Origin: Rhodospirillales bacterium
GTDB taxonomy: Bacteria; Pseudomonadota; Alphaproteobacteria; Rhodospirillales; Defluviicoccaceae
Length of the DNA: 64,000 nucleotides
Assembly (NCBI GenBank): GCA_016710335.1
Contig: JADJXQ010000001.1
Coordinates: 124,001 to 188,000, forward strand
Reading direction: 5' to 3'
The notes below the pieces were generated by a model. It saw only the letters and a list, made by a program, of their open reading frames with translations. It had not been told where the DNA came from and ran no database searches. Made by a program: the position numbers and the translations under genes. Shown here piece after piece: positions 30,900 to 39,458 of the stretch (within the stretch, counting starts at the first letter, position 1; every line of letters begins with the position of its first letter).

Positions 30900-31652
30900 A
30901 TGACCGCCGACGCCGACAGTGCCGCCGAAAGTGCCGCCGAAGGCAAGACCGCAGGGACGCCTCTGCTGTGGCGCTGGGCGCCGCTGATCGTGCTGGCGAT
31001 CGCCGCGGCGGCGTTCTTCGCCTCCGGGCTGCACGAGGCGTTCACCCTCGACGCCCTGCGCCGCAACCGCGACGCCCTCGTGGCATGGGTCGAAGCCAAC
31101 GCCGTGCTTGCGGCTCTGGAGTACATCGCCGTCTACGCGGCAGCCATCGTATTTCTTCCTCCGTCCGGCGCCATCATGACGGTCACCGGCGGCTTCGTGT
31201 TCGGTGCGGCCCTCGGGACCACGTACGCCGTGATCGGTGCGACCATAGGCGCCACGCTGTTGTTCCTGGTGGCGCGTCTCTCCATCGGCGACGTTCTGCG
31301 CCGGCGGGCCGGCCCCGCCATCCGCAAGATGGAAGCCGGCTTCCGCGACAACGCGCTCAGCTATTTGCTGGTGCTGCGCCTGGTGCCCTTGTTTCCGTTT
31401 TGGCTGGTCAATCTGGCGCCCGCCTTTCTCGGCGTGCCGCTGCGTACCTTCGTAATCGGCACCGCCATCGGCATCATTCCGGGAACGGCCGTCTTCGCCA
31501 TCTTCGGCTCCGGTCTCGGCAGCGTCCTCGACAGGAACGAGGAGATTTCGCTCTCCGGGGTGATCACCCCGCAAATCATGGCAGGGCTGGGCGGCCTGGC
31601 GGTGCTCGCCCTGGTGCCGGTGGTCTACAAGCGGTTCAAGCGACCCGGTTGA
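30900..31652 (+). CDS. TVP38/TMEM64 family membrane protein
   Basis: This 250-residue inner-membrane protein has the SNARE-associated (DedA-like) domain. It shows an N-terminal helix (PLIVLAIAAAAFFASGL), the glycine-rich GGFVFGAALGTTYAVIGAT stretch near 95-115, LRLVPLFPFWLVN near 160, and IGIIPGTAVFAIFGSGLG near 185-205. The C-terminus ends in a helix and a basic tail. Family members are linked to lipid scrambling or undecaprenyl-phosphate handling; the role here is unknown. It is divergent from the rpmH promoter and preceded by a repeat-rich leader. The next gene lies on the opposite strand. Confidence 0.9.
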   Translation: MTADADSAAESAAEGKTAGTPLLWRWAPLIVLAIAAAAFFASGLHEAFTLDALRRNRDALVAWVEANAVLAALEYIAVYAAAIVFLPPSGAIMTVTGGFVFGAALGTTYAVIGATIGATLLFLVARLSIGDVLRRRAGPAIRKMEAGFRDNALSYLLVLRLVPLFPFWLVNLAPAFLGVPLRTFVIGTAIGIIPGTAVFAIFGSGLGSVLDRNEEISLSGVITPQIMAGLGGLAVLALVPVVYKRFKRPG

Positions 31653-31711
31653 CGCTCCGCCGTTCCCTGTCGCCGTCATTTGGAGCGGGCGGAACCGACG
31701 GCGTCTGCTGA

Positions 31712-32326
31712 TCAATCCACGGCGTATGGGTCCGCGTCGGTCAACAGCGCCCGCACCCGGGCCCGCAACTCCGGGAGAAGTTCCGCCTCGAACCAAGGAT
31801 GTCTCCGCTGCCAGCCGATGGTGCGCCAACTCGGGTGAGGCAGCGGCCAAAGCCGCGGACCGTGCGCCCGCCAGTCCCGCACCGCCTCGGTCACCGACGT
31901 TGCGCCGCCCGCGGGCAGATAGCGGACCTGCGCATAGCGTCCCACCAGCAAAGTCAGTTGGAGGTTGGGCAACGCCGCGACGATGCGCCCGTGCCACAAA
32001 GGCGCGCATTCCCGCCGCGGCGGCTTGTCGCCCCCGCCTGCGTCGCGGCCCGGATAGCAGAGGCCCATGGGGACGATGGCGACACGGCGCTCGTCATAAA
32101 AAACATCGCGCTCCAGACCCAGCCAGAGCCGCAGCCTATCGCCCGAGGCGTCGTTCCACGGGATGCCGGTTGCGTGCACGCGGGTCCCGGGCGCCTGGCC
32201 GACGATCAGCAGCCGCGCCGACGCCGCGGCCCGCAGAACCGGCCGCGGCCCCAGCGGCAACGCCCCTTCGCAGTGCCGACAGGCGCGCGCCTCCGCCAAC
32301 ACTTGGTCCAGGTCGTCCGCTCTCAT
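31712..32326 (-). CDS. Uracil-DNA glycosylase superfamily protein
   Basis: This 204-residue protein has the UDG fold signatures LLIVGQAPGTRVH (active-site loop), GIPWNDASGDRLR, and PLPHPSWRTIGW (C-terminal HPS motif). Four cysteines (ACRHC, GLC, REC) may bind an iron-sulfur cluster as in family 4 and 5 enzymes. The start ATG overlaps the stop codon of the upstream ABC permease gene (ATGA). It probably removes uracil or other damaged bases from DNA; the substrate is not proven. Longer in-frame starts overlap the permease gene and are not used. Confidence 0.85.
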   Translation of the reverse strand: MRADDLDQVLAEARACRHCEGALPLGPRPVLRAAASARLLIVGQAPGTRVHATGIPWNDASGDRLRLWLGLERDVFYDERRVAIVPMGLCYPGRDAGGGDKPPRRECAPLWHGRIVAALPNLQLTLLVGRYAQVRYLPAGGATSVTEAVRDWRAHGPRLWPLPHPSWRTIGWQRRHPWFEAELLPELRARVRALLTDADPYAVD

Positions 32327-33117
32327 GCCTTGAGCTTGTAGCCTCGTTTGAACATCCAGTAGCACAAGAGCCACAGCCCGGCGTTGACCCCCGCGAGCAC
32401 CGCTACCCCCAACAGCGGCGGCGCGTCGGCGTATCCAATGAACCCGTAGCGGAAGCCGTCGATCATGTAGAAGAACGGGTTGACGTAGGCGATCGCCTGC
32501 CCCGCCGCCGGCAGGCGGTCGATGGAGTAGAACGTGCCGGAGAGGAACGACAGCGGCGTCACCACGAAGTTGGTGACCGCGGCGATGTGGTCGAACTTTT
32601 CCGACCAGATGCCGCCGGCGATGCCGAGCAGCGACAGCATGAGCGACGCCATCACCGCGTGGTAGAGGATCAGCGCGGGGCTGTGGATGTGGATCGGTAC
32701 GAACGGCGACATGGCGAGCAGCGTCACGAAGCCGACCAGTACGCCGCGGCTCATCCCGCCCATCGCGATGGCGAACGTCAGTTCATGGGCGGTGAGCGGC
32801 GGCATCAGGGTGTCGACGATGTTGCCCTGGACCTTGGCGATCACGATGGACGAAGACGTGTTGGCGAAGGCGTTCTGCGCCACCGCCATCATGATCAGTC
32901 CGGGCGCCAGGAACTGGAGATACGGCACGCCGTGCACGCTCTCGACGGCGCGCCCGAGGGCGAGGGCGAAGATCGCCAGGAACAGCAGCGTCGTCACGAT
33001 CGGCGCCAGCAAGGTCTGGGTGTAGACCTTCATGAAGCGCCGCACTTCGCGCATGTAGAGGGTCCACAGCCCGAGCCAGTTGGCGGCTTCCAGATCTCCC
33101 GCGGCCGGATATCGCAT
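32323..33117 (-). CDS. ABC-2 type transporter permease
   Basis: This 264-residue permease has six hydrophobic segments and the ABC-2 layout: a cytosolic start, FLAPGLIMMAVAQNAFANTS, and the late LSFLSGTFYSIDRLP loop with NPFFYMIDGFRYGF that is the family hallmark. The start ATG 33117 has GGGAAG upstream. The partner ATPase is not next to it in this window; the gene is coupled instead to the UDG-family gene. Substrate unknown; such permeases often export polysaccharide, lipid or drugs. Confidence 0.9.
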   Translation of the reverse strand: MRYPAAGDLEAANWLGLWTLYMREVRRFMKVYTQTLLAPIVTTLLFLAIFALALGRAVESVHGVPYLQFLAPGLIMMAVAQNAFANTSSSIVIAKVQGNIVDTLMPPLTAHELTFAIAMGGMSRGVLVGFVTLLAMSPFVPIHIHSPALILYHAVMASLMLSLLGIAGGIWSEKFDHIAAVTNFVVTPLSFLSGTFYSIDRLPAAGQAIAYVNPFFYMIDGFRYGFIGYADAPPLLGVAVLAGVNAGLWLLCYWMFKRGYKLKA

Positions 33118-33176
33118 GTTATCTTCCCGTTGATCGCCGACAGGACGCACCATACGGGACGCCGCACAGTTTCGCC

Positions 33177-33734
33177 ATGCCGAGACAGCCTCGCAAGGTG
33201 ACCGCGCAGTCGCTGGAGAACGCGGCGCTCTACTACCTGCAGCGATTCGCCACATCGGCCGAGGCTTTGCGGCGAGTGCTGATGCGGCGGGTGGAGCGCT
33301 CGGCGGACGCCCACGACACCGACCGCGAGGCTGGCGCAGCGCTGGTCGACGCGCTGGTGGCGCGCTATCGCGCCGCCGGTCTTCTGGACGACAGGGTCTA
33401 TGCCGGCGGACGCGCCGAAAACCTGCACCGCCGCGGCGTGCCGACGAGCGGCATCCGCGCCCGCCTGCGTCAGAAGGGCGTCGGCGACGACGACATTGCG
33501 GCGGCGCTGGCGTCGCTCGACGACGCGGTCGCCGCCGACGCGGTCGCCGCCGACACGGACGCCGTTGCCGCCGTCAACCTGGCCCGCCGCCGCCGCCTCG
33601 GTCCGTTCCGCCCTGCCGCCGAGCGCACCGCCAAGCGGGACAAGGACTTGGCCTCCCTCGCCCGCGCCGGCTTCTCCTGGGACCTCGCCCGCCACATCAT
33701 CGACGCCGACACGCCCGAAGATCTGGCTTTATGA
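33177..33734 (+). CDS. recX: RecX family regulatory protein
   Basis: RecX modulates RecA filaments. The 185-residue protein shows LENAALYYLQRFATSAEALRR, the GLLDDRVYAGGRAENL repeat and RGVPTSGIRARLRQKGVGDDDI, all typical of the tandem three-helix repeats. The middle holds a small Ala/Asp repeat (DAVAADAVAAD), from a 15-bp DNA duplication near 33520-33550. recA is not nearby. It is divergent from the ABC permease and followed by arsC. Confidence 0.88.
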   Translation: MPRQPRKVTAQSLENAALYYLQRFATSAEALRRVLMRRVERSADAHDTDREAGAALVDALVARYRAAGLLDDRVYAGGRAENLHRRGVPTSGIRARLRQKGVGDDDIAAALASLDDAVAADAVAADTDAVAAVNLARRRRLGPFRPAAERTAKRDKDLASLARAGFSWDLARHIIDADTPEDLAL

Positions 33735-33769
33735 TGAGGCGCCACCATTGCAGTTGGAGAAGCCAAGCG

Positions 33770-34111
33770 ATGACCGTCACCATCTATCACAACCCGCGCT
33801 GCAGCAAGTCGCGGGCGACGCTGGCGCTGTTGCAGGACCGCGGCATCGGGCCCGTCGTCGTCGAGTACCTGAAGGACCCGCCTGACGCCGCCATGCTCGA
33901 GCAGATTCTCGCCATGCTGGGGATGCGGCCGCGGGACTTGATGCGCCGCAAGGAGAGCGCCGAAGCGGGCCTCGACGATCCCGGCTTGAGCGACGAGGCG
34001 CTGATCCGGGGCATGGTCGCCAACCCGGTGGTCATCGAGCGGCCGATCGTCGTGCATGGCGAGCGCGCCCGCCTCGGCCGGCCGCCCGAGGCGGTGCTGG
34101 AGATCCTGTGA
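33770..34111 (+). CDS. arsC: ArsC family arsenate reductase
   Basis: This 113-residue thioredoxin-fold protein has IYHNPRCSKSRATLALLQ, with the catalytic Cys at residue 11, and PIVVHGERARLGRPPEAV at the C-terminus. This matches glutaredoxin-dependent ArsC. It would reduce arsenate to arsenite with glutathione and glutaredoxin. No arsenite pump or ArsR lies alongside, so a broader ArsC/Spx-like role cannot be ruled out. The start ATG has GGAG 11 bases upstream; an upstream in-frame ATG overlaps the end of recX. Confidence 0.88.
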   Translation: MTVTIYHNPRCSKSRATLALLQDRGIGPVVVEYLKDPPDAAMLEQILAMLGMRPRDLMRRKESAEAGLDDPGLSDEALIRGMVANPVVIERPIVVHGERARLGRPPEAVLEIL

Positions 34112-34128
34112 CGACAGGGTCGGCGCCG

Positions 34129-35019
34129 CTACAGCCCTCTCAGGCTCTGCGGGCGGAGAAGCGGGGCGCCGGCGCGGGCGGCGGCGATCAGCGCCAACAG
34201 GGCGGCGCGATCGTCCGGCAAGGTACCGGCCAATGCCAGGCAGTTGGAGGCGTGGTTGGAGCGGAAGATCACCGGTGCCGGCGGATCGAGCGCCGCCAGC
34301 AGCCGCTCCTGCTCCGCGAGAATGCCCGCGTCGTCCTGCTCTTCGAAAGGCACGCCGTCGCGGGAGAAGCGACTCAAAAAGTCGTCACGGACATCCGCGT
34401 CGAGGCGCAGTTGCAGGGTCGACAGAAACGTCGGCGGAGCGCGGTTGATCAGGTCCGCCGTGGCGTCGACGTGCTCCGTCCACAACCGCCGTCCGCCGAG
34501 CCCGAGTATCACCGTCGCCGACACCGCCAGCCCGGCGCCGCGCGCGGCATCGAGCGCCCGCGCCATGGTGGCCGGGGTCGCGCCCTTGCGGATGCGCTTC
34601 AGGATCGAAGCCGAGCCCGACTCGATCCCGAGGTAGACGAGGCTCAGCCCCTTGTCCCGCAACCGCGCCAAGTCCTCCATCGGCTTGGCATTGAGGGCCA
34701 TGGGCGTCGCGTACGCCGACACCCGCTCCAGGCGCGGGAACGTACCGGCAAGGCGATCGAGGATGGCGACAAGATCCGCGGTCGGCAGAACCACGGCGTC
34801 GCCGTCGGCGAGGAACACCCGGCGCGCCTCGGGCCAGAAGCGGGCTGCGGTGGCGATGTCGGCGAAAACCGCCTCCAGCGGCCGGGCGCGATAATCCTTC
34901 GATTTGTACATGGAGCAGAACGTGCAGCCGTCGAACGAGCAGCCGATCGTCGCCTGAATGATCAGGCTGCGGGCCTCGCTGGGCGGTCGGTACACGGGCG
35001 CATCGTAGGTCAGCTTCAT
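34129..35019 (-). CDS. Radical SAM protein of unknown substrate
   Basis: This is a 296-residue radical SAM protein. The iron-sulfur motif is GCSFDGCTFC (C-x4-C-x2-C, a known variant of C-x3-C-x2-C) near residue 27. It is followed by FLADGDAVVLPT and VYLGIESGSASILKRIRKG, the Elp3/MiaB-like segments. It lacks a B12-binding domain and a TRAM domain. It is tail to tail with arsC and divergent from the HAD/OtsB/GH65 genes. The reaction cannot be inferred. Confidence 0.85.
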   Translation of the reverse strand: MKLTYDAPVYRPPSEARSLIIQATIGCSFDGCTFCSMYKSKDYRARPLEAVFADIATAARFWPEARRVFLADGDAVVLPTADLVAILDRLAGTFPRLERVSAYATPMALNAKPMEDLARLRDKGLSLVYLGIESGSASILKRIRKGATPATMARALDAARGAGLAVSATVILGLGGRRLWTEHVDATADLINRAPPTFLSTLQLRLDADVRDDFLSRFSRDGVPFEEQDDAGILAEQERLLAALDPPAPVIFRSNHASNCLALAGTLPDDRAALLALIAAARAGAPLLRPQSLRGL

Positions 35020-35239
35020 GGTGTAGCGTCATACATCCGAGGACGGGAGGCACACGGAATATCGGGGCGGTTTCCTGCCCGAACAAGCTTTCGCCGCTTG
35101 AGGGGTGGTCATGGTGGCCTCGTCGTCTATAGTGGTGCGACTGCGAAATGACGCTCTGAAGCTATCGAGCGGCCCCGTCGGGAGCGGATGCACACGCGGC
35201 AGCCCGAGCGCTTCGAGCCCAACCGAGGGAAGGGACCCC

Positions 35240-36001
35240 ATGGCCGCCGCGCAAGACACCCAAACTGTAGTGTCGGACAAGTACGATGCCTGGCTGTTCG
35301 ACCTCGACGGGATCATCACCGACACCGCCAGCGTCCACGCGTCGGCATGGAAGCGAATGTTCGACGAATACCTGCAGAAGGTCGCCGAGCGCGAGGACGC
35401 GCCTTACGAGCCGTTCGAGATCGATCCGGACTATGTCCGCTACGTGGACGGCAAGCCGCGCTACGACGGAGTGGACAGTTTCCTCCGGTCCCGCGGCATG
35501 GAACTGGAATGGGGCGATCCGAGCGACACGCCGGACATGGAGACGGTGTGCGGCCTCGGCAACCGCAAGAACGACATGTTCAACGACGTCCTCAAGGACG
35601 AGGGCGCCGTGGTGTTCGACTCGTCGGTCAAGCTCGTGAAGGCACTCAAGAAACAGGGCAAGCACGTCGCCATCGTCACCTCCAGCAAGAACTGCGACGC
35701 GGTGCTCGAGGTCGCCGGGCTGACCGGTCTGTTCGAGGCGAAGGTGGATGGCAACGTCGCTGCGGAACGCAAGCTCGCCGGCAAGCCGGATCCACATACG
35801 TATCTGGAAGCGGCCAAGCTGGTCGGTGCGTCGATCGAGCGCTCGGTGGTACTGGAAGACGCGATCTCGGGCGTGGAAGCCGGCAAGGCGGGCAAGTTCG
35901 GGCTGGTCATCGGGGTGGCGCGGCACGACGAGCCGGAGGCGCTGAAGAAGGCCGGCGCCGACATCGTGGTGTCCGATCTGAGCGAGATCGATTTGACCTG
36001 A
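35240..36001 (+). CDS. HAD hydrolase, beta-phosphoglucomutase family
   Basis: This 253-residue HAD protein has motif I FDLDGIITDTA (nucleophile and acid Asp), motif II VTSSKN, motif III AGKPDPHTY (Lys) and motif IV VLEDAISGVEAG. The helical cap after motif I matches beta-phosphoglucomutase, which turns beta-glucose-1-phosphate into glucose-6-phosphate. The start ATG is preceded by GAGGGAAGGG. It lies directly upstream of otsB and a GH65 gene. If the GH65 enzyme is a trehalose phosphorylase, this mutase would consume its product. The order equals the domain order of mycobacterial Rv2006. Confidence 0.87.
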   Translation: MAAAQDTQTVVSDKYDAWLFDLDGIITDTASVHASAWKRMFDEYLQKVAEREDAPYEPFEIDPDYVRYVDGKPRYDGVDSFLRSRGMELEWGDPSDTPDMETVCGLGNRKNDMFNDVLKDEGAVVFDSSVKLVKALKKQGKHVAIVTSSKNCDAVLEVAGLTGLFEAKVDGNVAAERKLAGKPDPHTYLEAAKLVGASIERSVVLEDAISGVEAGKAGKFGLVIGVARHDEPEALKKAGADIVVSDLSEIDLT

Positions 36002-36015
36002 TGCCGTATGCGCGG

Positions 36016-36096
36016 CTCGCCCTTCGGCTTCACTAAGGGTGAGGTACTGGTGCAGGCAACGAGGAACCTCACGCTGAGCGACCTCGAAGGATGAGC
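36016..36096. repeat. Palindromic intergenic element
   Basis: Two competing hairpins are visible. CTCGCCCTT (36016-36024) pairs with AAGGGTGAG (36035-36043), and GTGAGGT (36039-36045) pairs with ACCTCAC (36066-36072). The end, CTCGAAGGATGAGCG, resembles the CTCGAAGGATGAG motif of common alphaproteobacterial intergenic repeats. It lies between the HAD and otsB genes, so it would sit in their transcript. Confidence 0.6.
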
Positions 36097-36151
36097 GCAA
36101 TCGAGGCATGGGCGTTGGCCCTATTCACTTGAAATCGAACAGGAGAAAACC

Positions 36152-36964
36152 ATGGCCAAGCAGATCGGCGACCTGCCGCACGCGATCACCAACGGCGAAC
36201 TCCTGGCGCAGCGCCTGAAGGGCAAGACGCCGGCGGTGTTCCTCGACTACGACGGCACCTTGACGCCCATCGTTGACCGCCCCGAAGACGCCATCATCTC
36301 GGAGAGCATGCGGGACGCGGTGCGCGATCTCGCCGCACGCTGCCCGGTGTGCGTGGTCAGCGGCCGCGACCGGCCGGTGGTCCAGGAGTTGATGGGCCTC
36401 GACAACCTGATCGTCGCCGGCAGTCACGGCTTCGACATCTGGAGCCCGTCCGGCGGAGCGATCCAGAAGGAGCATGGCGGCGAGTTCGCCGCGCTGCTGG
36501 AAGACGTCAAGAAGCAACTTCACGACGTGATGGACTCCATCGAAGGCGCTCTGGTCGAACCCAAGAAGACCTCCGTTGCCGCGCACTACCGCCTTGTCAG
36601 CGAGACGGAGCGCTCCAAGATCAAGGACATCGTCGACAAGATCCTTGGCGAGCACCCGGATCACCTGAAGGTCACCCCCGGCAAGATGGTCTACGAGATC
36701 CAGCCGAAGATCGACTGGGACAAGGGCAAGGCGGTTCTGTACCTGCTCGAAGCGCTGGGCCTCGACCGGGACGACGTTTTGCCCATGTATTTCGGCGATG
36801 ACGTCACCGACGAGCACGCCTTCGCCGCTCTCGAAGGCCGCGGCATCGGCGTGTTCGTGGGGCGCGCCGATGATCCGGAGGTGGGCGGCCGCGACACCCA
36901 TGCGGATTTCATCCTGCACACCATGGGCGAAGTCGAACAGTTCATGCACGGCTTGGCGCGCTGA
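36152..36964 (+). CDS. otsB: Trehalose-6-phosphate phosphatase
   Basis: OtsB removes phosphate from trehalose-6-phosphate. The 270 residues contain FLDYDGTLTPI (nucleophile Asp), VVSGRDRPV, AGSHGFDIW, and MYFGDDVTDEHAF, the full HAD-type OtsB signature set. AGGAG precedes the ATG. No otsA lies in the window. It stands between the beta-phosphoglucomutase-like and GH65 genes, 76 bp before the latter. Trehalose made here can also enter the TreS-Mak-GlgE route encoded at 5.5-16 kb. Confidence 0.95.
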   Translation: MAKQIGDLPHAITNGELLAQRLKGKTPAVFLDYDGTLTPIVDRPEDAIISESMRDAVRDLAARCPVCVVSGRDRPVVQELMGLDNLIVAGSHGFDIWSPSGGAIQKEHGGEFAALLEDVKKQLHDVMDSIEGALVEPKKTSVAAHYRLVSETERSKIKDIVDKILGEHPDHLKVTPGKMVYEIQPKIDWDKGKAVLYLLEALGLDRDDVLPMYFGDDVTDEHAFAALEGRGIGVFVGRADDPEVGGRDTHADFILHTMGEVEQFMHGLAR

Positions 36965-37040
36965 TCCGCATCCCGCCCCGTTACATCGTCATCACGTCAA
37001 TCTGTTGAAGATGCAAGAAACAACAGCGAGGGGAAACGAC

Positions 37041-39434
37041 ATGTCGACTTGGACTCTGGCCTATGACTCGTTCATCCCCGAGCAGGAGGGGCTGCGCGAG
37101 GCGCTGACCTCCACCGGCAACGGCTACTTCTGCACACGGGGCGCCTGCGAATGGGCGGACGCTGGCGCCGTGCACTATCCCGGCACCTACATGCACGGAG
37201 GATTCAACCGGGCAACGACGCTCATGGCGGGCCGGCCAGTGGTGAACGAGGACTTCGTCAATTTCCCCAATTGGCTGCCCCTGAGGCTCAGCATCGGCGG
37301 GGACGAGCCGTTGTCGCTGTCCAACGCCGAGCTTCTCGACTACCGCCACGAGTACGACATTCGCCACGCCCTGGTCCGGCGCACGCTCCGCCTTCGCGAC
37401 CGCCAGGGGCGCGAGACCACGATCGCGTCGCGCCGCTTCGTCAGCATGGCCGAGCAGCATCTGGCGGCCCTCGAATGGACGATCACTGCGGAGAACTGGT
37501 CGGGCCCTGTGGAAGTGCTGTCGGCGCTCGACGGGCGGGTGGAGAATCGGGGCGTCGCCCGCTACGGCGACCTGGTGTCGCGACACCTGAACCGGGTCGA
37601 CGAGGCGACCTGCGGCACGGATTGCATCTCGCTCCTGGTGCAGACCCGGCAGTCGCGCATCTACGTCGCCGAAGCGGCGCGCACGCATGTTTACGGCGAG
37701 CACGAAGTCGTCCAGGTCGACCGCAAGAACCTGGAGTTGCAGGGCTACATTCAGGAGGTGTTGGCGTTCGAGGTGGAAGAGAAGTGCCCGGTGCGCGTCG
37801 AGAAAATGGTGAGCTTCTTTTCCTCCCGCGACAACGCCATCAGCGAGCCCTTGATCAACGCCCACGAGGCGGTCCGGCGGTTCGGTACCTTCGCCGAGAC
37901 CCTGGATCGCCACGAATACGCTTGGGATCAATTGTGGGCGCGCGCCGACGTGGAGATCCCCAAGGACGAGCACGTGCAACGCCTGGTGCGCTTCCACATC
38001 TGCCACCTCCTGCAGGTCTGCTCGCCGTTCACCACGGACATGGATGCCGGCGTTCCGGCCCGCGGCCTCAACGGCGAGGCGTACCGCGGCCACGTGTTTT
38101 GGGATGAACTCTACATCTATCCGTTCATCACGTTCCGGCTCCCCGACGTCACCCGCGAATTGCTGATGTACCGCTACCGGCGACTGCGGAAAGCCCGCCA
38201 GGCGGCGTTAGACCATGGCTACAAGGGCGCCATGTACCCGTGGCAGAGCGGCAGCGACGGCAGCGAGGAGACCCAGGTCGTTCACCTCAACCCCAAGTCT
38301 GGACGCTGGGACCCGGACCTCAGCCACAACCAGCGGCACGTGAACGCGGCAATATTCTACAACATCTGGGAATACTTCCAGAGCACCAACGACCTGGAGT
38401 TCCTGTGGGACCACGGCGCCGAAATGATGCTGGAAATCGCCCGCTTCTGGGCCAGCATCACCCACTTCAACGAGGAGCGCGGCCGCTACGAAATCCACGG
38501 CATCATGGGTCCCGACGAGTTCCACGAAACCGTGTACGGCTCCAACAAGCACGGCTTGCCCAACAACGCCTATACCAACGTCATGGTCGCCTGGATCAGC
38601 CAGATCGCGCAGAAGGTCCTGGACCTGCTGCCCGAAGGCCGGCGCGACGCGCTGTGCGGCACCATTGGGCTCGGAGAGGACGAGATCGCCAAGTGGCGGG
38701 AGATGAGCACCAAAATGTTCGTGCCGATCCACGACGACGGCGTCATCAGCCAGTTCGAAGGCTACGAGGATCTCGAAGACCTGGATTGGGAGGCCTATCG
38801 CAGCAAATACGACGACATCCACCGCATGGACCGGATCCTCAAGGCCGAGGGCGACACGCCGGACAAGTACAAGGTGGCCAAGCAGGCCGACACCCTGATG
38901 CTGTGGTACCTGTTCTCCGACGCCAAGGTAGCCAGGCTGCTGGAAACTCTTGGCTACCAGCGCTTCCCCGACATGGAGCGCAAGAACATCGATTACTATG
39001 AGCACCGCACCTCCCATGGCTCTACCCTCAGCCTGATCGTCCACGCCGATCTGGAGGCGGGGCTTGATCCGGAGACCTCGTGGGATCGGTTCGTGACGGC
39101 GCTGGAGAGCGACGTCGGCGACATCCAGGGCGGCACCACCAAGGAAGGAATCCACATGGGGGTGATGGCCGGCACCATCGACCTGTTGCAGCGGGGTTAT
39201 CTCGGGGTCGACATCAGCGGCGACGCGCTCTGCTTCAACCCCAAGCCGATCGACAAGCTGGATGGATTGAAACTTCCCATGCAGTTCAGGCAGGCGCACC
39301 TGGAGGTCGAGTTGCGTGACGGCAAGCTGACGGTCACCGCGCTGCCGGGCGGCATCCGCCGGAGCCTCAAGATCGGCTACAAGGACGAGATGTGCGAGAT
39401 CAAGGCCGGAGAAAGCCGCACCTTTACCCTGTGA
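37041..39434 (+). CDS. Glycoside hydrolase family 65 protein (trehalose/kojibiose phosphorylase-like)
   Basis: This 797-residue GH65 protein has the N-terminal beta-sandwich (ALTSTGNGYFCTRGA near 20). The alpha/alpha barrel carries GHVFWDELYIYPF and GIMGPDEFHETVYG with the general acid Glu, and a C-terminal cap follows. The segment YEHRTSHGSTLSLIVHA resembles the phosphate-binding loop of inverting phosphorylases (H-x-S-x-L-S), which favours phosphorolysis over hydrolysis. Substrate (trehalose, kojibiose or maltose) is not certain; the neighbours OtsB and beta-PGM favour trehalose. ATG 37041 has GAGGGGA upstream; an ATG ten codons earlier is the alternative. Confidence 0.92.
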   Translation: MSTWTLAYDSFIPEQEGLREALTSTGNGYFCTRGACEWADAGAVHYPGTYMHGGFNRATTLMAGRPVVNEDFVNFPNWLPLRLSIGGDEPLSLSNAELLDYRHEYDIRHALVRRTLRLRDRQGRETTIASRRFVSMAEQHLAALEWTITAENWSGPVEVLSALDGRVENRGVARYGDLVSRHLNRVDEATCGTDCISLLVQTRQSRIYVAEAARTHVYGEHEVVQVDRKNLELQGYIQEVLAFEVEEKCPVRVEKMVSFFSSRDNAISEPLINAHEAVRRFGTFAETLDRHEYAWDQLWARADVEIPKDEHVQRLVRFHICHLLQVCSPFTTDMDAGVPARGLNGEAYRGHVFWDELYIYPFITFRLPDVTRELLMYRYRRLRKARQAALDHGYKGAMYPWQSGSDGSEETQVVHLNPKSGRWDPDLSHNQRHVNAAIFYNIWEYFQSTNDLEFLWDHGAEMMLEIARFWASITHFNEERGRYEIHGIMGPDEFHETVYGSNKHGLPNNAYTNVMVAWISQIAQKVLDLLPEGRRDALCGTIGLGEDEIAKWREMSTKMFVPIHDDGVISQFEGYEDLEDLDWEAYRSKYDDIHRMDRILKAEGDTPDKYKVAKQADTLMLWYLFSDAKVARLLETLGYQRFPDMERKNIDYYEHRTSHGSTLSLIVHADLEAGLDPETSWDRFVTALESDVGDIQGGTTKEGIHMGVMAGTIDLLQRGYLGVDISGDALCFNPKPIDKLDGLKLPMQFRQAHLEVELRDGKLTVTALPGGIRRSLKIGYKDEMCEIKAGESRTFTL

Positions 39435-39458
39435 CGACACCGGGCAAGCCTGCCGCCG

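Noticed and set aside
30540..32009. Very long - strand open frame continuing upstream of rnpA
   Set aside because: It overlaps rpmH, a strong promoter and an intact gene on the other strand; high GC keeps the frame open by chance.
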